A DNA stretch of 64,000 nucleotides, taken from positions 618,936 to 682,935 of the forward strand of contig NZ_JAJKFK010000004.1 of the NCBI RefSeq assembly GCF_021653975.1. The letters run 5' to 3'. The notes under the pieces were generated by a model. That model did not search any database and was not told the origin of the DNA. It was given only the letters and a program-made list of their open reading frames with translations. Source of the DNA: Amycolatopsis sp. GM8 (GTDB lineage: Bacteria; Actinomycetota; Actinomycetes; Mycobacteriales; Pseudonocardiaceae). Positions 51,262 to 61,400 of this stretch are shown in pieces (within the stretch, counting starts at the first letter, position 1; the number at the start of each line of letters is the position of its first letter). The translations under genes were made by a program, and so were the position numbers.

Positions 51262-51370
51262 CCGGTCCCCATCACGCACCCTCCCGGAGCGGCTCCCCGG
51301 GTCCTCTCATACGTACCCCGGACCGCCGCGGATCGTCGGCCGAACCACTGGATGGGGTGACGCGAACCGC

Positions 51371-52582
51371 TCAGATGGCCCTCTCCCCCTTGCCCAGCAC
51401 GACGATCCCGGCGGGGCTGACGTGGTAGTGCTCCCGGTCCCGTGTCAGGTCGACACCGATGTGCGCGCCCGGCGGCACGACCACGTTCTTGTCCAGGATC
51501 GCCCGCCGCACCACCGCGCCCGCGCCGACCCGCGCCCCGTCCAGCAGCACCGCGCCCTGCACGACGGCGCCGTTCTCGACGTACACGTCGGGTGAGAGCA
51601 CCGAGTCGATCACCTGCGCGCCCGAGATGATGCAGCCGCCCGCGACGATCGACTGCTGCGCGGTGCCGCCCTCGACGAACTTGGCCGCCGCCCGCTGGCC
51701 GGGGTGCGCCAGGATCGGCCAGCGCCGGTTGTACAGGTTGAAGATCGGGTGGGTCGAGATCAGGTCCGTGTGCGCGTCGAAGTAGTTGTCGATCGTGCCG
51801 ACGTCACGCCAGTACCCGTGGTCGCGCTCGGTCTCGCCGGGCACCTCGTTCGTGGCGAAGTCGTACACCGCCGCGTCGCCCCGCTTGACGAACGCCGGGA
51901 TGATGTCGCGGCCCATGTCGTGCTTGGACCGCAGGTTCTCCGCGTCCGCGTGCAGCGCGTCGATCAGCGCCTGCGTCGTGAACACGTAGTTGCCCATGGA
52001 CACATAGGACTCGCCGGGCGCGTCGGGCAGGCCGGGCGGATCGGCCGGCTTCTCCAGGAACGCCTCGATCCGGGTGCCGTCGGTGGTGTCGATGACGCCG
52101 AACGCGCTCGCCTCCGCGCGCGGCACCCGGATGCCCGCGACGGTCACGCCCGCCCCGGACTTCAGGTGCGCGTCGATCATCTGCCCCGGGTCCATCCGGT
52201 AGATGTTGTCGGCGCCGAAAACCGCGATATAGGCCGGATTCTCGTCGTAGACGAGGTTCAGGCTCTGGTGGATCGCGTCCGCGCTGCCCTGGAACCAGCG
52301 CGGCCCGAGCCGCTGCTGCGCCGGCACCGGGGTGACGTACTCGCCGCTGAGCGAGGACAGCCGCCAGGTGGTGCTGACGTGCCGGTCGAGGGAGTGCGAC
52401 TTGTACTGCGTCAGCACGCAGATCCGCCGGATCCCGCCGTGCACGAGGTTCGACAGCACGAAGTCGATCAGCCGGTGCACCCCGCCGAACGGCACCGCGG
52501 GCTTCGCGCGGTCGGCGGTCAGCGGCATCAGGCGCTTGCCCTCGCCACCGGCGAGCACGATGCCCAGTACATCCTCGCTCAT
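51371..52582 (-). CDS. glgC: Glucose-1-phosphate adenylyltransferase
   Basis: A 403-residue ADP-glucose pyrophosphorylase. It has the nucleotidyltransferase motif [40 protein letters not shown], the [20 protein letters not shown] signature, [13 protein letters not shown], and a C-terminal left-handed beta-helix ([20 protein letters not shown]). It makes ADP-glucose for glycogen or, in actinobacteria, maltose-1-phosphate. ATG 52582 overlaps the end of glgA (ATGA), so the two are co-translated. Confidence 0.96.
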   Translation of the reverse strand: MSEDVLGIVLAGGEGKRLMPLTADRAKPAVPFGGVHRLIDFVLSNLVHGGIRRICVLTQYKSHSLDRHVSTTWRLSSLSGEYVTPVPAQQRLGPRWFQGSADAIHQSLNLVYDENPAYIAVFGADNIYRMDPGQMIDAHLKSGAGVTVAGIRVPRAEASAFGVIDTTDGTRIEAFLEKPADPPGLPDAPGESYVSMGNYVFTTQALIDALHADAENLRSKHDMGRDIIPAFVKRGDAAVYDFATNEVPGETERDHGYWRDVGTIDNYFDAHTDLISTHPIFNLYNRRWPILAHPGQRAAAKFVEGGTAQQSIVAGGCIISGAQVIDSVLSPDVYVENGAVVQGAVLLDGARVGAGAVVRRAILDKNVVVPPGAHIGVDLTRDREHYHVSPAGIVVLGKGERAI

Positions 52583-53733
52583 GACGACCTCCGTATCGCT
52601 TCGTAGATCCCGACCGTCCGCGCGGCGATGGCGGCCCAGCCGAACTCCTCGACGGCCCGGGCCCTGCCCGCGGCCCCCATCGCGCTCGCGCGCTCCGGGT
52701 CCCCGGCGAGCTCGTCGACCCGCGCGGCGAGCCTGGCCTCGAACGCGGCGGGCTCGCGCTCGTCGTAGTGCACGAGCAGCCCGGTCACGCCGTCCTCCAC
52801 CACCTCCGGGATACCCCCGACGTCGCTGGCCACAACCGCCGTTCCGCATGCCATCGCTTCGAGGTTCACGATGCCGAGCGGTTCGTACACCGACGGGCAG
52901 GCGAACACCGCGGCGTGCGTGAGCAGCTCGACGACCTGGTCGCGGGGCAGCATCTCCGGGATCCAGAACACGCCGTCGCGCTTGGCCTGCAGGTCGGCCA
53001 CCAGCCCACGGAACTCGGCGTCGAGCTCAGGGGTGTCCGCGCCGCCGGCGCACAGCACGACCTGGATGCCGGGCGCGAACGCCGACGCCGCGCGGACGAG
53101 ATGCGGCACGCCCTTCTGGCGGGTGATGCGGCCGACGAACAGCACGTACGGCCGGTCCGGGTCGATGCCGTGCGCGCGGACCGCGTCGGTGCCCGAAACC
53201 GGTTGGTACAGCTGGGGATCGATGCCGTTGTGCACCACGTGCACCCGCTCGGGCAGCACCGCGGGATAGGCGTCGAGGACGTCGCGGCGCATCCCGGCGC
53301 TGACCGCGATCACCGCGTCCGCCGATTCGTACGCGGTCCGCTCGATCCACGACGAGACCCGGTAGCCGCCGCCGAGCTGTTCGGCTTTCCACGGCCGCAA
53401 CGGTTCCAGCGAGTGCGCGGTGAGCACGTGCGGGATGCCGTGGTTCAGCTTCGCCAGATGCCCGGCGAGGTTCGCGTACCAGGTGTGGCTGTGCGCGAGA
53501 TCATGCCCGGCGAGCGCGTCCGCCATGGACACCGCGATGTCCATCGTGGCGAACGCCGGCTGCCGGTAGCCGTGCGGGTCGGTGTGCCCGCGCGCGCCGT
53601 CGCGGTCGGCACCCCAGCAGTGCACGTCGAGGTCGACGAGCGAGCGCAGCTCGCGGGCGAGGAACTCGACGTGCACCCCGGCACCGCCGTAGACGTCGGG
53701 CGGGTACTCGCGGGTGAGCAGGCCGACTCTCAT
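52579..53733 (-). CDS. glgA: GT4 glucosyltransferase, GlgA/GlgM type (glycogen or maltose-1-phosphate synthase)
   Basis: A 384-residue GT-B enzyme of family GT4. N-terminal [20 protein letters not shown], a mid [20 protein letters not shown], phosphate-binding [20 protein letters not shown], and the EX7E nucleotide-sugar motif in [20 protein letters not shown]. This is the actinobacterial type that in mycobacteria makes alpha-maltose-1-phosphate from ADP-glucose and glucose-1-phosphate (GlgM). It is upstream of and overlaps glgC. In mycobacteria the two are divergent, so this order is a local variant. Confidence 0.93.
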   Translation of the reverse strand: MRVGLLTREYPPDVYGGAGVHVEFLARELRSLVDLDVHCWGADRDGARGHTDPHGYRQPAFATMDIAVSMADALAGHDLAHSHTWYANLAGHLAKLNHGIPHVLTAHSLEPLRPWKAEQLGGGYRVSSWIERTAYESADAVIAVSAGMRRDVLDAYPAVLPERVHVVHNGIDPQLYQPVSGTDAVRAHGIDPDRPYVLFVGRITRQKGVPHLVRAASAFAPGIQVVLCAGGADTPELDAEFRGLVADLQAKRDGVFWIPEMLPRDQVVELLTHAAVFACPSVYEPLGIVNLEAMACGTAVVASDVGGIPEVVEDGVTGLLVHYDEREPAAFEARLAARVDELAGDPERASAMGAAGRARAVEEFGWAAIAARTVGIYEAIRRSS

Positions 53734-53813
53734 GTCCCGACCCTAAGGGCACGGGCAAGGTTTGACCGATGGATTCGCTGTGACCACGGGAAAAACGGCG
53801 CACGAACTCCCGG

Positions 53814-54143
53814 TCAGACGCGGCCGGGGCGCTCGTCCCCGGCGGGCAGCGGGGTGAGCGTGCGGACCGCGAGCGGCTCGGCGAGCAGCCCGTCGAGTGC
53901 CTGGCCGAGGGCCACCAGCGCCGGGCCCTTGCCGTGGGTCCGCAGCGCGTCGGTGGACGCCCACTTCTCGATCATCACGAACGTCGAGGGCGAGCGCGGG
54001 TCGCGGTGCAGGGCGTACAGCTCGCAGCCGGGTTCGGCGTGCACGGCGGGGACCGCGGTCCGGAACGCCTGTTCCACCTGGTCTTCCTTGCCTTCGACGG
54101 CGACGGCGGTGGCCACCACGACGATGGGGTCGTTCGAGCTCAT
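53814..54143 (-). CDS. Antibiotic biosynthesis monooxygenase (ABM) domain protein, second copy
   Basis: A 109-residue ABM protein (DPIVVVATAVAVEGKEDQVE, QAFRTAVPAVHAEPGCELYA, LHRDPRSPSTFVMIEKWAST). Putative quinol monooxygenase. ATG 54143 fits the family start (extension to 54176 lacks a ribosome site). It lies 80 bp upstream of glgA on the same strand, so may share its transcript, but function appears unrelated. Confidence 0.88.
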   Translation of the reverse strand: MSSNDPIVVVATAVAVEGKEDQVEQAFRTAVPAVHAEPGCELYALHRDPRSPSTFVMIEKWASTDALRTHGKGPALVALGQALDGLLAEPLAVRTLTPLPAGDERPGRV

Positions 54144-54308
54144 GGGACTCCTCACGCGAGACGAGAACTCGATCATGCCTCACCGGCCGCGTCACTCGAT
54201 CGGGTGGTACCGCGGCACCGCTCGTCCCGATCCGGCATCCGGCCCTTCTCACACGTCGGGCAAAGGCACCAGAGGCGCCGCCACGCCTCCCGCCGCTGCC
54301 TACGGGTC

Positions 54309-54349
54309 GCCGGTCCGATCGCGACAGCCCCCCGAGCGATCGGACCGGC
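54309..54349. terminator. Strong hairpin between divergent genes
   Basis: GCCGGTCCGATCGC (54309-54322) pairs perfectly with GCGATCGGACCGGC (54336-54349) around a 13-nt loop. It is 31 bp before the M55 peptidase start in a divergent intergenic region, so it may be a leader hairpin or protein site rather than a terminator. The rest of this 236-bp gap shows nothing recognisable. Confidence 0.45.
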
Positions 54350-54379
54350 CCCTTCACCACCCGGCTAGGGTCGGAGACC

Positions 54380-55207
54380 ATGCGCATCCTGATCTCCGCG
54401 GACATGGAGGGCGCCACCGGCGTCACCTGGACCGACGACGTCGTGCCGGGAACGCCGCAGTGGCAGCGCTTCCGGCACCTGTTCACCGGGGACGTCAACG
54501 CCACGATCGCCGGCCTGCACACCGGCGGCGCGAACGATGTGCTGGTCAACGAGGCGCATTCGTCACAGCGGAACCTGCTGCTGGAGGAGCTCGACGCCCG
54601 GGTGCGGATGCTCACCGGCCGGCACAAGCCGCTGTCGATGATGCAGGGTATCGACTCCGGTGTGGACGGTGTCGTGTTCGTCGGCTACCACGCCGGCGCC
54701 GGGGCGGACGGGGTGCTGGCCCACACGTACCTGGAGAACCAGATCACCGGCGTCTGGCTCGACGGTGTCCCCGCGAGCGAAGGCCGGCTCAACGCCGCGC
54801 TCGCCGCGGAGTACGGCGTGCCGGTGCTCATGGTCACCGGCGACGACAAGACCTGCGAGGACGCCCGCGACTACGCGCCGGACGCGATCGGTGTGGCGGT
54901 GAAGGAATGCGTGAGCCGGTACGCCGCGATCTGCACACCGCCGGAGCGGACGATGACGTCACTGCGGCTAGCGGCGGAGCGCGCGATGGAACGCGCGGGG
55001 CGGTACGAGCCCCGGCGCGCCCCCCATCGGATCGACGTCGAGTTCGACGCCACCCATCTCGCGCAGGCCGCCGCCGTGGTCCCGACGGTGGAACAGACGG
55101 CGGTGCGTAGGGTCGGTTTCGACGCACCGGACATGACCGGGGCGATGAAGGCGTTCAAGGTGGTCACCGCGATCGCCGCGGGCGCGGTACAGGGGATCTA
55201 TGGCTGA
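54380..55207 (+). CDS. M55 family D-aminopeptidase (DppA-like)
   Basis: A 275-residue zinc peptidase. It has the N-terminal metal site SADMEGATGV (Asp8, Glu10), VNEAHSSQRNLLLEELDARV, the GYHAGAGADGVLAHTY stretch with a conserved His, and a further Glu near NQITGVWLDGVPASE. DppA-type enzymes cleave D-Ala-containing peptides from peptidoglycan turnover and form decameric rings. ATG 54380. It overlaps the M20 gene by 8 bp, so the pair probably degrades peptides in sequence. Confidence 0.92.
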   Translation: MRILISADMEGATGVTWTDDVVPGTPQWQRFRHLFTGDVNATIAGLHTGGANDVLVNEAHSSQRNLLLEELDARVRMLTGRHKPLSMMQGIDSGVDGVVFVGYHAGAGADGVLAHTYLENQITGVWLDGVPASEGRLNAALAAEYGVPVLMVTGDDKTCEDARDYAPDAIGVAVKECVSRYAAICTPPERTMTSLRLAAERAMERAGRYEPRRAPHRIDVEFDATHLAQAAAVVPTVEQTAVRRVGFDAPDMTGAMKAFKVVTAIAAGAVQGIYG

Positions 55208-56489
55208 CGTAGTGGAGCTGTGCTCCCGGCTGGTGCGGTTCGACACCACCAACCGCGGGCTCGGGGACGCCGAGGGCGAGCGCGAGGCGGCGGAGTTCGT
55301 CGCGGGTGTGCTCTCCGGCGCCGGGATCGAGCCGAAGATCCTGGAGTCCGCGCCGCGGCGGGCGAACGTGCTCGCCCGCGTGCCCGGTACCGACCCGACG
55401 CTGCCGCCGCTGCTGGTGCAGGGACACCTCGACGTGGTGCCGGCCGACCCCGCCGACTGGTCGGTCCCGCCGTTCTCCGGCGAGGTCCGCGACGGCTACC
55501 TGTGGGGCCGCGGCTCGGTGGACATGAAGGACTTCTGCGCGATGGTGCTCTCGCTCGTCGCCGACGGGCTGCGGCCGCGCCGCGATCTCGTGCTGGCGTT
55601 CGTCGCCGACGAGGAGGACCGCGGCGAGTGGGGCGCGCACTGGCTGGTCGCCGAGCACCGCGAGTTCTTCGACGGCTGCGCCGCGGCGATCAGCGAGTCC
55701 GGCGGCTACACGTATCACGTGCCGGCCGCGGACGGGCGGACCGTGCACCTCTACCCCATCGGGACGGCCGAGCGCGGGACGGCGCACCTGCGGCTGACCG
55801 CCCGCGGCCGCGCGGGGCACGGTTCGCGGCGCAACGACGAGAACGCCGTGGTCCGGCTCGTCGGCGCGCTGCACCGCATCGCCGCGCACCGCTGGCCGGT
55901 CCGGCTCACCCCGGCCGTCGAGGCTTTCCTTGTCCGCACCGGGGAAGCGCTCGGTATCGAGGTCGATCTGTCCGATGTGGACGGTACGCTGGCGCGGCTC
56001 GGCCCGGCCGCGTCGCTGGCCGAGAACACGGTCCGCGCAAGCAGCACGCCGACCATGATCGACGCGGGTTACAAGGTCAACGTGATCCCGAGCGTCGCGC
56101 GGGCGCAGGTGGACGTCCGGACCCTGCCCGGCACCGAGGAAGACGTCCTGGCGACGATCGACACGCTGCTCGGGCCCGGCGTCGAGCGCGAGTTCGTCTC
56201 GCACATGCCGCCGGTGCAGGCGCCGGCCGACTCGCCGTGGTTCACCGCGATGGCCGGCGCGATCCGCGCCGAGGACCCGGAAGCCGTCGTGGTGCCGTAC
56301 TGCATGGGCGGCGGCACCGACGCGAAGGCGTTCAGCCCGCTCGGCATCGACTGCTACGGGTTCGCACCGCTGTGGCTGCCCGCGGGTTTCCCTTACCGCG
56401 CCATGGCACACGGCGTCGACGAGCGGGTGCCGGTCGAGGGGCTCGAGTTCGGCAAGCGCGTGCTGGGACATCTTCTTTCCACCTGCTGA
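55200..56489 (+). CDS. M20 family metallopeptidase
   Basis: A 429-residue di-zinc hydrolase. Metal ligands are His76 (VQGHLDVVP), Asp108 (WGRGSVDMKDF), Glu139 (VADEEDRGEWG, with Glu138 as the base) and a late His in RAMAHGVDERVP. A dimerisation domain of about 180-300 contains ARGRAGHGSRRNDENAVVRL. It removes amino acids from dipeptides or deacylates amino acids. ATG 55200 lies inside the end of the M55 gene, so translation is coupled. Confidence 0.93.
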   Translation: MADVVELCSRLVRFDTTNRGLGDAEGEREAAEFVAGVLSGAGIEPKILESAPRRANVLARVPGTDPTLPPLLVQGHLDVVPADPADWSVPPFSGEVRDGYLWGRGSVDMKDFCAMVLSLVADGLRPRRDLVLAFVADEEDRGEWGAHWLVAEHREFFDGCAAAISESGGYTYHVPAADGRTVHLYPIGTAERGTAHLRLTARGRAGHGSRRNDENAVVRLVGALHRIAAHRWPVRLTPAVEAFLVRTGEALGIEVDLSDVDGTLARLGPAASLAENTVRASSTPTMIDAGYKVNVIPSVARAQVDVRTLPGTEEDVLATIDTLLGPGVEREFVSHMPPVQAPADSPWFTAMAGAIRAEDPEAVVVPYCMGGGTDAKAFSPLGIDCYGFAPLWLPAGFPYRAMAHGVDERVPVEGLEFGKRVLGHLLSTC

Positions 56490-56505
56490 CGGATCATGTT
56501 GCCTG

Positions 56506-56530
56506 CTCACTTTACAAACTGTATGGTGAG
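56506..56530. promoter_or_regulatory. TetR operator before the regulator of the P450 gene
   Basis: CTCACTTTACA (56506-56516), 3 nt, TGTATGGTGAG (56520-56530): 11-bp arms with two mismatches. It ends 3 bp before the TetR start at 56534 and is AT-richer than its surroundings, which fits an operator over the promoter. Confidence 0.65.
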
Positions 56531-56533
56531 TTC

Positions 56534-57133
56534 ATGCGGGGCGCGCGCGAGGAACAGAAACGGCTGACTCGCAACCGGATCCTCGACGCGGCGGTGACGG
56601 TGTTCCGCGAGAAGTCGTTCGTGGACGCCACGATGGACGACATCGCGCACACGTCGGGCGTCAGCAGGGTGACGATCTACGCCCACTTCAGCGGCAAGAC
56701 CGAGATCATCCGGGCACTGTCGGGCCGCGTGTACGAGGTCTCCACCGCGATCTACGCCGACCTGGCCGCCCGAGAGGTCTGGACCACCGCCGCGATCCGG
56801 GAGTGGCTGGACGTCGCGGAGGCGCACTGGCAGCGGCTGGCGCCGATGATCCTGGTGCTCAGCGCGGCCGCCGACGTCGTGGTCGACGGCGGCACCCGTG
56901 ATCGCTACGTCGCCGCCCGCGAGCACTACGTGGCCCTGCTCACCGAAGATCGCGGTCGCTGGCGTGACACTCCGCGCGCGGAGGCCCGGCAGCGGGCCCT
57001 GATGGCCGTGCTGCAGCTGGACTCCTTCCTCGGGGTCTACCTCGCGGTCGGCTGGAAGTTCGAGACCGCCGATCCGCTCGACCTGCTCGCGGACACCCTC
57101 TGCCACATCCTCGGCCCCGCGCTGACCCGCTGA
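56534..57133 (+). CDS. TetR/AcrR-family regulator upstream of a P450 gene
   Basis: A 199-residue TetR protein. The HTH is RNRILDAAVTVFREKSFVDA, then TMDDIAHTSGVSRVTIYAHF, SGKTEIIRAL. The C-terminal domain is variable. ATG 56534 directly follows the inverted repeat at 56506-56530, so an mRNA with almost no leader is likely. It sits 32 bp upstream of the cytochrome P450 on the same strand and presumably controls it. Confidence 0.92.
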   Translation: MRGAREEQKRLTRNRILDAAVTVFREKSFVDATMDDIAHTSGVSRVTIYAHFSGKTEIIRALSGRVYEVSTAIYADLAAREVWTTAAIREWLDVAEAHWQRLAPMILVLSAAADVVVDGGTRDRYVAAREHYVALLTEDRGRWRDTPRAEARQRALMAVLQLDSFLGVYLAVGWKFETADPLDLLADTLCHILGPALTR

Positions 57134-57165
57134 GTCCTTTTCGGAGCGTCCACTTTGGAGGTTGC

Positions 57166-58374
57166 GTGACCACCACCGAACCGAAGGCCTTCCCGTTCAC
57201 CGAGCTCGTGCGACTCGACGTCGACCCGTTGCTCGCACAACTACGCCGGGAAGAACCGTTGTGCCGCGTGCAAATGGCGTACGGCGAGCCGGCGTGGCTG
57301 GCCACCCGGTACGAGGACGTCAAGATCGTGCTCGGCGATCCCCGGTTCAGCCGCGCCGCGGCGACCGGCCGCGACGAACCCCGCATGCGGACCCACCGCC
57401 CGCAGGACGGCGGCATCCTGTCGCTCGACCCGCCCGACCACAGCCGGTTGCGCAGGCTGGTGTCGAAGGCGTTCACGATGCGGCGGATCGAAGCGCTGCG
57501 GCCGCGGGCGCAGCAGATCGCCGACGGACTCGTCGACGCGATGCTGGCCAAGGGCGCGCCCGCGGATCTCGTCGAGGACTTCGCGCTGCCGCTGCCGATC
57601 ACCGTCATCTGCGAGCTGCTGGGGGTCCCCGTCGAGGACCGGACCGAGTTCCGGGTCTGGTCGGACGCCTTCCTGTCCACCTCGAAGTTCACCTTCGACG
57701 AGGTGGTCGAGAACGTGGGCAAGCTGCGGGCGTACATGACCGGCCTGATCGCCGAGCGCCGCGAGACCCCGCGGGACGACCTGCTCGGCGCGCTCGTGGT
57801 GGCGCGCGACGAGGAGGACCGGTTGTCCGAGGAGGAAATGCTGTCGCTGGCGGAGGGCCTGCTCGTCGCCGGGCACGAGACGACGGCCTCCCAGATCCCG
57901 AACTTCGTCTACGTGCTGCTCACCAACCCCGGCCAGCTCGCCATGCTGCGCGCCGACCTGGATCTGGCGCCGCGGGCGGTCGAGGAGCTGATGCGCTTCG
58001 TCCCGCTCGGCGCGGGCGGCGGCGTCGCCCGGTATGCCGTCGAAGACGTCGAGCTCAGTGGCGTGACCGTCCGGGCGGGCGAGCCCGTGGTGGTCAACCT
58101 GGCGTCGGCCAACCGCGACGAGTTGGTCTACACCTCTCCGGATGAGCTGGACCTGCTGCGCAAGGAGGCCTCGCACGTCGGTTTCGGGCACGGGCCGCAC
58201 CACTGCCTCGGCGCCCCGCTCGCCCGGATGGAGCTGCAGGTCGCGCTGCGCACCCTGCTGGAACGGTTGCCCGGCCTGCGTTTCGCGGGGAGCGAAGGGG
58301 ACGTCCGGTGGAAGTCCGGGGTGGCCACCCGCGGGCCCGAGCACCTGCCGCTGACATGGGATCCGTTCGGCTGA
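57166..58374 (+). CDS. Cytochrome P450 (CYP105/107-like)
   Basis: A 402-residue soluble bacterial P450. The I-helix motif is AGHETT (235-240), the ExxR motif Glu274-Arg277 (EELMR), and the heme loop FGHGPHHCLG with Cys347 as the iron ligand. The SLDPPDHSRLRRLVSKAFT C-helix is classical. GTG 57166 follows TTTGGAGG (57154-57161). No ferredoxin gene is next to it, so electrons must come from elsewhere. It forms a unit with the TetR gene upstream. Substrate unknown. Confidence 0.95.
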   Translation: MTTTEPKAFPFTELVRLDVDPLLAQLRREEPLCRVQMAYGEPAWLATRYEDVKIVLGDPRFSRAAATGRDEPRMRTHRPQDGGILSLDPPDHSRLRRLVSKAFTMRRIEALRPRAQQIADGLVDAMLAKGAPADLVEDFALPLPITVICELLGVPVEDRTEFRVWSDAFLSTSKFTFDEVVENVGKLRAYMTGLIAERRETPRDDLLGALVVARDEEDRLSEEEMLSLAEGLLVAGHETTASQIPNFVYVLLTNPGQLAMLRADLDLAPRAVEELMRFVPLGAGGGVARYAVEDVELSGVTVRAGEPVVVNLASANRDELVYTSPDELDLLRKEASHVGFGHGPHHCLGAPLARMELQVALRTLLERLPGLRFAGSEGDVRWKSGVATRGPEHLPLTWDPFG

Positions 58375-58449
58375 ACGTGTTGTCCTGTTTCGGCCAGAAT
58401 TCACCGGAATCCTTGACGTGCCAGGGGCCCGCGAGTTGAGCTTCCGCTC

Positions 58450-61400
58450 ATGGTCCGAACCAGAGTCGTGTCGGTACTGGTGTCCGCCGTCGCCCTCGTG
58501 GCCGGGTTCGCGCCCGCGGCGACGGCGGCCCCGCCCGCGCTGAGCTTCTCGTCGTCCTTCGAGCCGGGCGATCCCCAGCCCGCGGTCGACACCGTCGAAA
58601 AGTCCTCCGGTGTCAACGGCGCCAACGGATCCGCCGTCCCCGGCGACATCCGCGGTAAGGTCACCGACGTCACCGCGAGCGACGAGAACACCGACGGCGG
58701 CGAGATCGCGGTCAACCTCCTCGACGCCAGCCCCGACACGAAATGGCTCGCCTGGGAGCCGACCGGCTGGGTGCGGTTCCAGCTGTCCGAGCCGGTCGCG
58801 ATCACGCACTACGCGCTGACCTCGGCCAACGACGCGCCCGAGCGTGACCCGAAGGACTGGACACTGGAGGGCTCGGCCGACGGCCAGGTCTGGACCACGA
58901 TCGACCAGCAGACCGGCCAGTCGTTCGGAAAGCGCTTTCAGACCACCACCTACCAGCTTCCATCGGCGGTGACGTACCAGTACTACCGGCTGAACGTCAC
59001 GGCGAACGCGGGCGGCCCGATCCTGCAGCTCGCGGAACTGTTGCTGGCGAACGACGAACCGGCCCCGCCGCCTCTGCCGTACATGCGCAGCTACCCCGAC
59101 AGCGGACCCGTGGGCGGCTACAGCAGCAAACCCCACGCCGGCTTCACCGGCCTGCACGCGTTCCGCTACTCGGGCACGCAGACGAGCGACGGCCACGGCT
59201 ACTCCTACAACCGGATGTTCGACGTGCGGATCCCCGTGCGGCCGGACACCGAGCTGTCGTACGAGATCTTCCCCCAGTTCACCGGCTCCGACCTGCGGTA
59301 CCCGAGCACGAACGTGGCGCTCGACCTGATGTTCACCGACGGCTCGCGGCTGAGTGATCTCGGTGCGACCGACCAGTACGGCTTCACCCTCTCGCCGCAG
59401 GGCCAGGGCGCCGGGAAAGCCTTGTACACCAACCAATGGAACCTGATCCGCGCCCAGCTCGGCAAGGTCGCGCGGGGCAAGACCATCTCCCGGATCCTCG
59501 TCGGCTACGACAGCACGGCCGGCCAGGCGAGCTTCGGCGGCTGGGTCGACGACGTGCGGCTCGCGCCGAACACCCAGCAGCCGGCCGCGCACCTGTCGGA
59601 CAACGTCCTTACCACGCGCGGAAGTAACGCGAACGGAAACTTCTCGCGCGGAAACAACTTCCCCGCGACCGCCGTGCCGCACGGGTTCAACTTCTGGACC
59701 CCGGAGACCGACGCGGGTTCGGACAGCTGGCTGTACCGGTACCAGGAGAGCAACAATGCGCAGAACCTGCCGACACTGGAGGCGTTCGGGCTGAGCCACG
59801 AGCCGAGCCCGTGGATGGGTGACCGGCAGACGTTCCAGATCATGCCCTCGACCGCGGCGGGCGTGCCCGACGGCAACCGCACCGCCCGCGCCCTGCCGTT
59901 CAAGCACGACAACGAAACCGCGCGCCCCTACTACTACGGTGTGCGGTTCGAGAACGGGATGACCGGCGAGATCGCGCCGACCGATCACGCCGCGATGTTG
60001 CGGTTCACCTTCCCCGACGGCAACGCGAACCTGATCTTCGACAACGTCCGGAACGAGGGCGGGCTCACCCTCGACCCGGCGACGAACTCCCTCTCGGGCT
60101 ACTCCGACGTGAAGAGCGGCCTGTCCGCGGGCGCCGGGCGGCTCTACGTGTACGCCAGCTTCGACCAGCCGGTGAGCACCGGCGGGATGCTGCCCGGCGA
60201 CGGCCGCGACAACGTGCGCGGGTACCTGAAGTTCGGCGGCACGACCGTGACGATGCGGATCGCGACCTCGCTGATCAGCGTCGACCAGGCGAAGAAGAAC
60301 CTCGGCCTGGAGATCGCGCCGCGGGCGTCGTTCGAGTCGGTGCGCGACGCGGCGCAGGCGGCCTGGGACAAGCAGCTCGGCGTGATCGAGGTACGGGGCG
60401 CGAGCCAGGACCAGCTGACGACGCTGTACTCGAACCTCTACCGCCTGTTCCTCTACCCCAACTCGGGCTTCGAGAACGTCGGCACCGCGCGGCAGCCGAA
60501 ATACGCCTACGCGAGCCCGTTCACCCAGCAGGTCGTCGACGGCAAGCTGTATGTGAACAACGGGTTCTGGGACACCTACCGCACCACCTGGCCCGCCTAC
60601 GACCTGCTGTCCCCGGACATGGCGGGCACCATGATCGACGGGTTCGTGCAGCAGTACCGCGACGGCGGGTGGATCGCCCGCTGGTCGTCCCCGGGTTACG
60701 CGAACCTGATGACCGGCACCAGCTCCGACGTCGCGTTTGCCGACGCCTATCTCAAGGGCATCAGGAACTTCGACATCCAGAGCGCGTACGACGCGGCGAT
60801 CAAGAACGCGACCGTGACACCGCCGAACGACAGCGTCGGCCGCAAGGGCCTCGACAGCTCGATCTTCCTCGGCTACACCCCGGCCACCACGGGTGAGGGC
60901 ATGTCGTGGGGAATCGAGGGCTACGTCAACGACTTCGGCATCGCGAACCTGTCGAAGAAACTCGCCGACGAGGCGAAGCCGGGCGACCCGCGCAAGCAGG
61001 AGTACCTCGACAACTACACGTACTTCCTGAACCGGGCGCAGAACTACGTGCACATGTTCGACCCGAGCGTCGGGTTCTTCCAGGGCCGCAACCCCGACGG
61101 CAGCTTCCGGACCCCGGCCGGGCAGTACGACCCGCGCAGCTGGGGCGGCGACTACACCGAGACCGATGGCTGGGGCATGGCGTTCACCGTGCCGCAGGAC
61201 GGCCAGGGCCTCGCCGATCTCTACGGCGGCAAGCAGGGGCTGGCGAACAAGCTCGACCAGTTCTTCGCCACGCAGGAGACCGCGACGTTCCCCGGTGCTT
61301 ACGGCGGCACGATCCACGAGATGCGCGAGGCGCGGGACGTGCGGATGGGCCAGTACGGGCATTCGAACCAGCCCTCGCACCACATCCTCTACATGTACGA

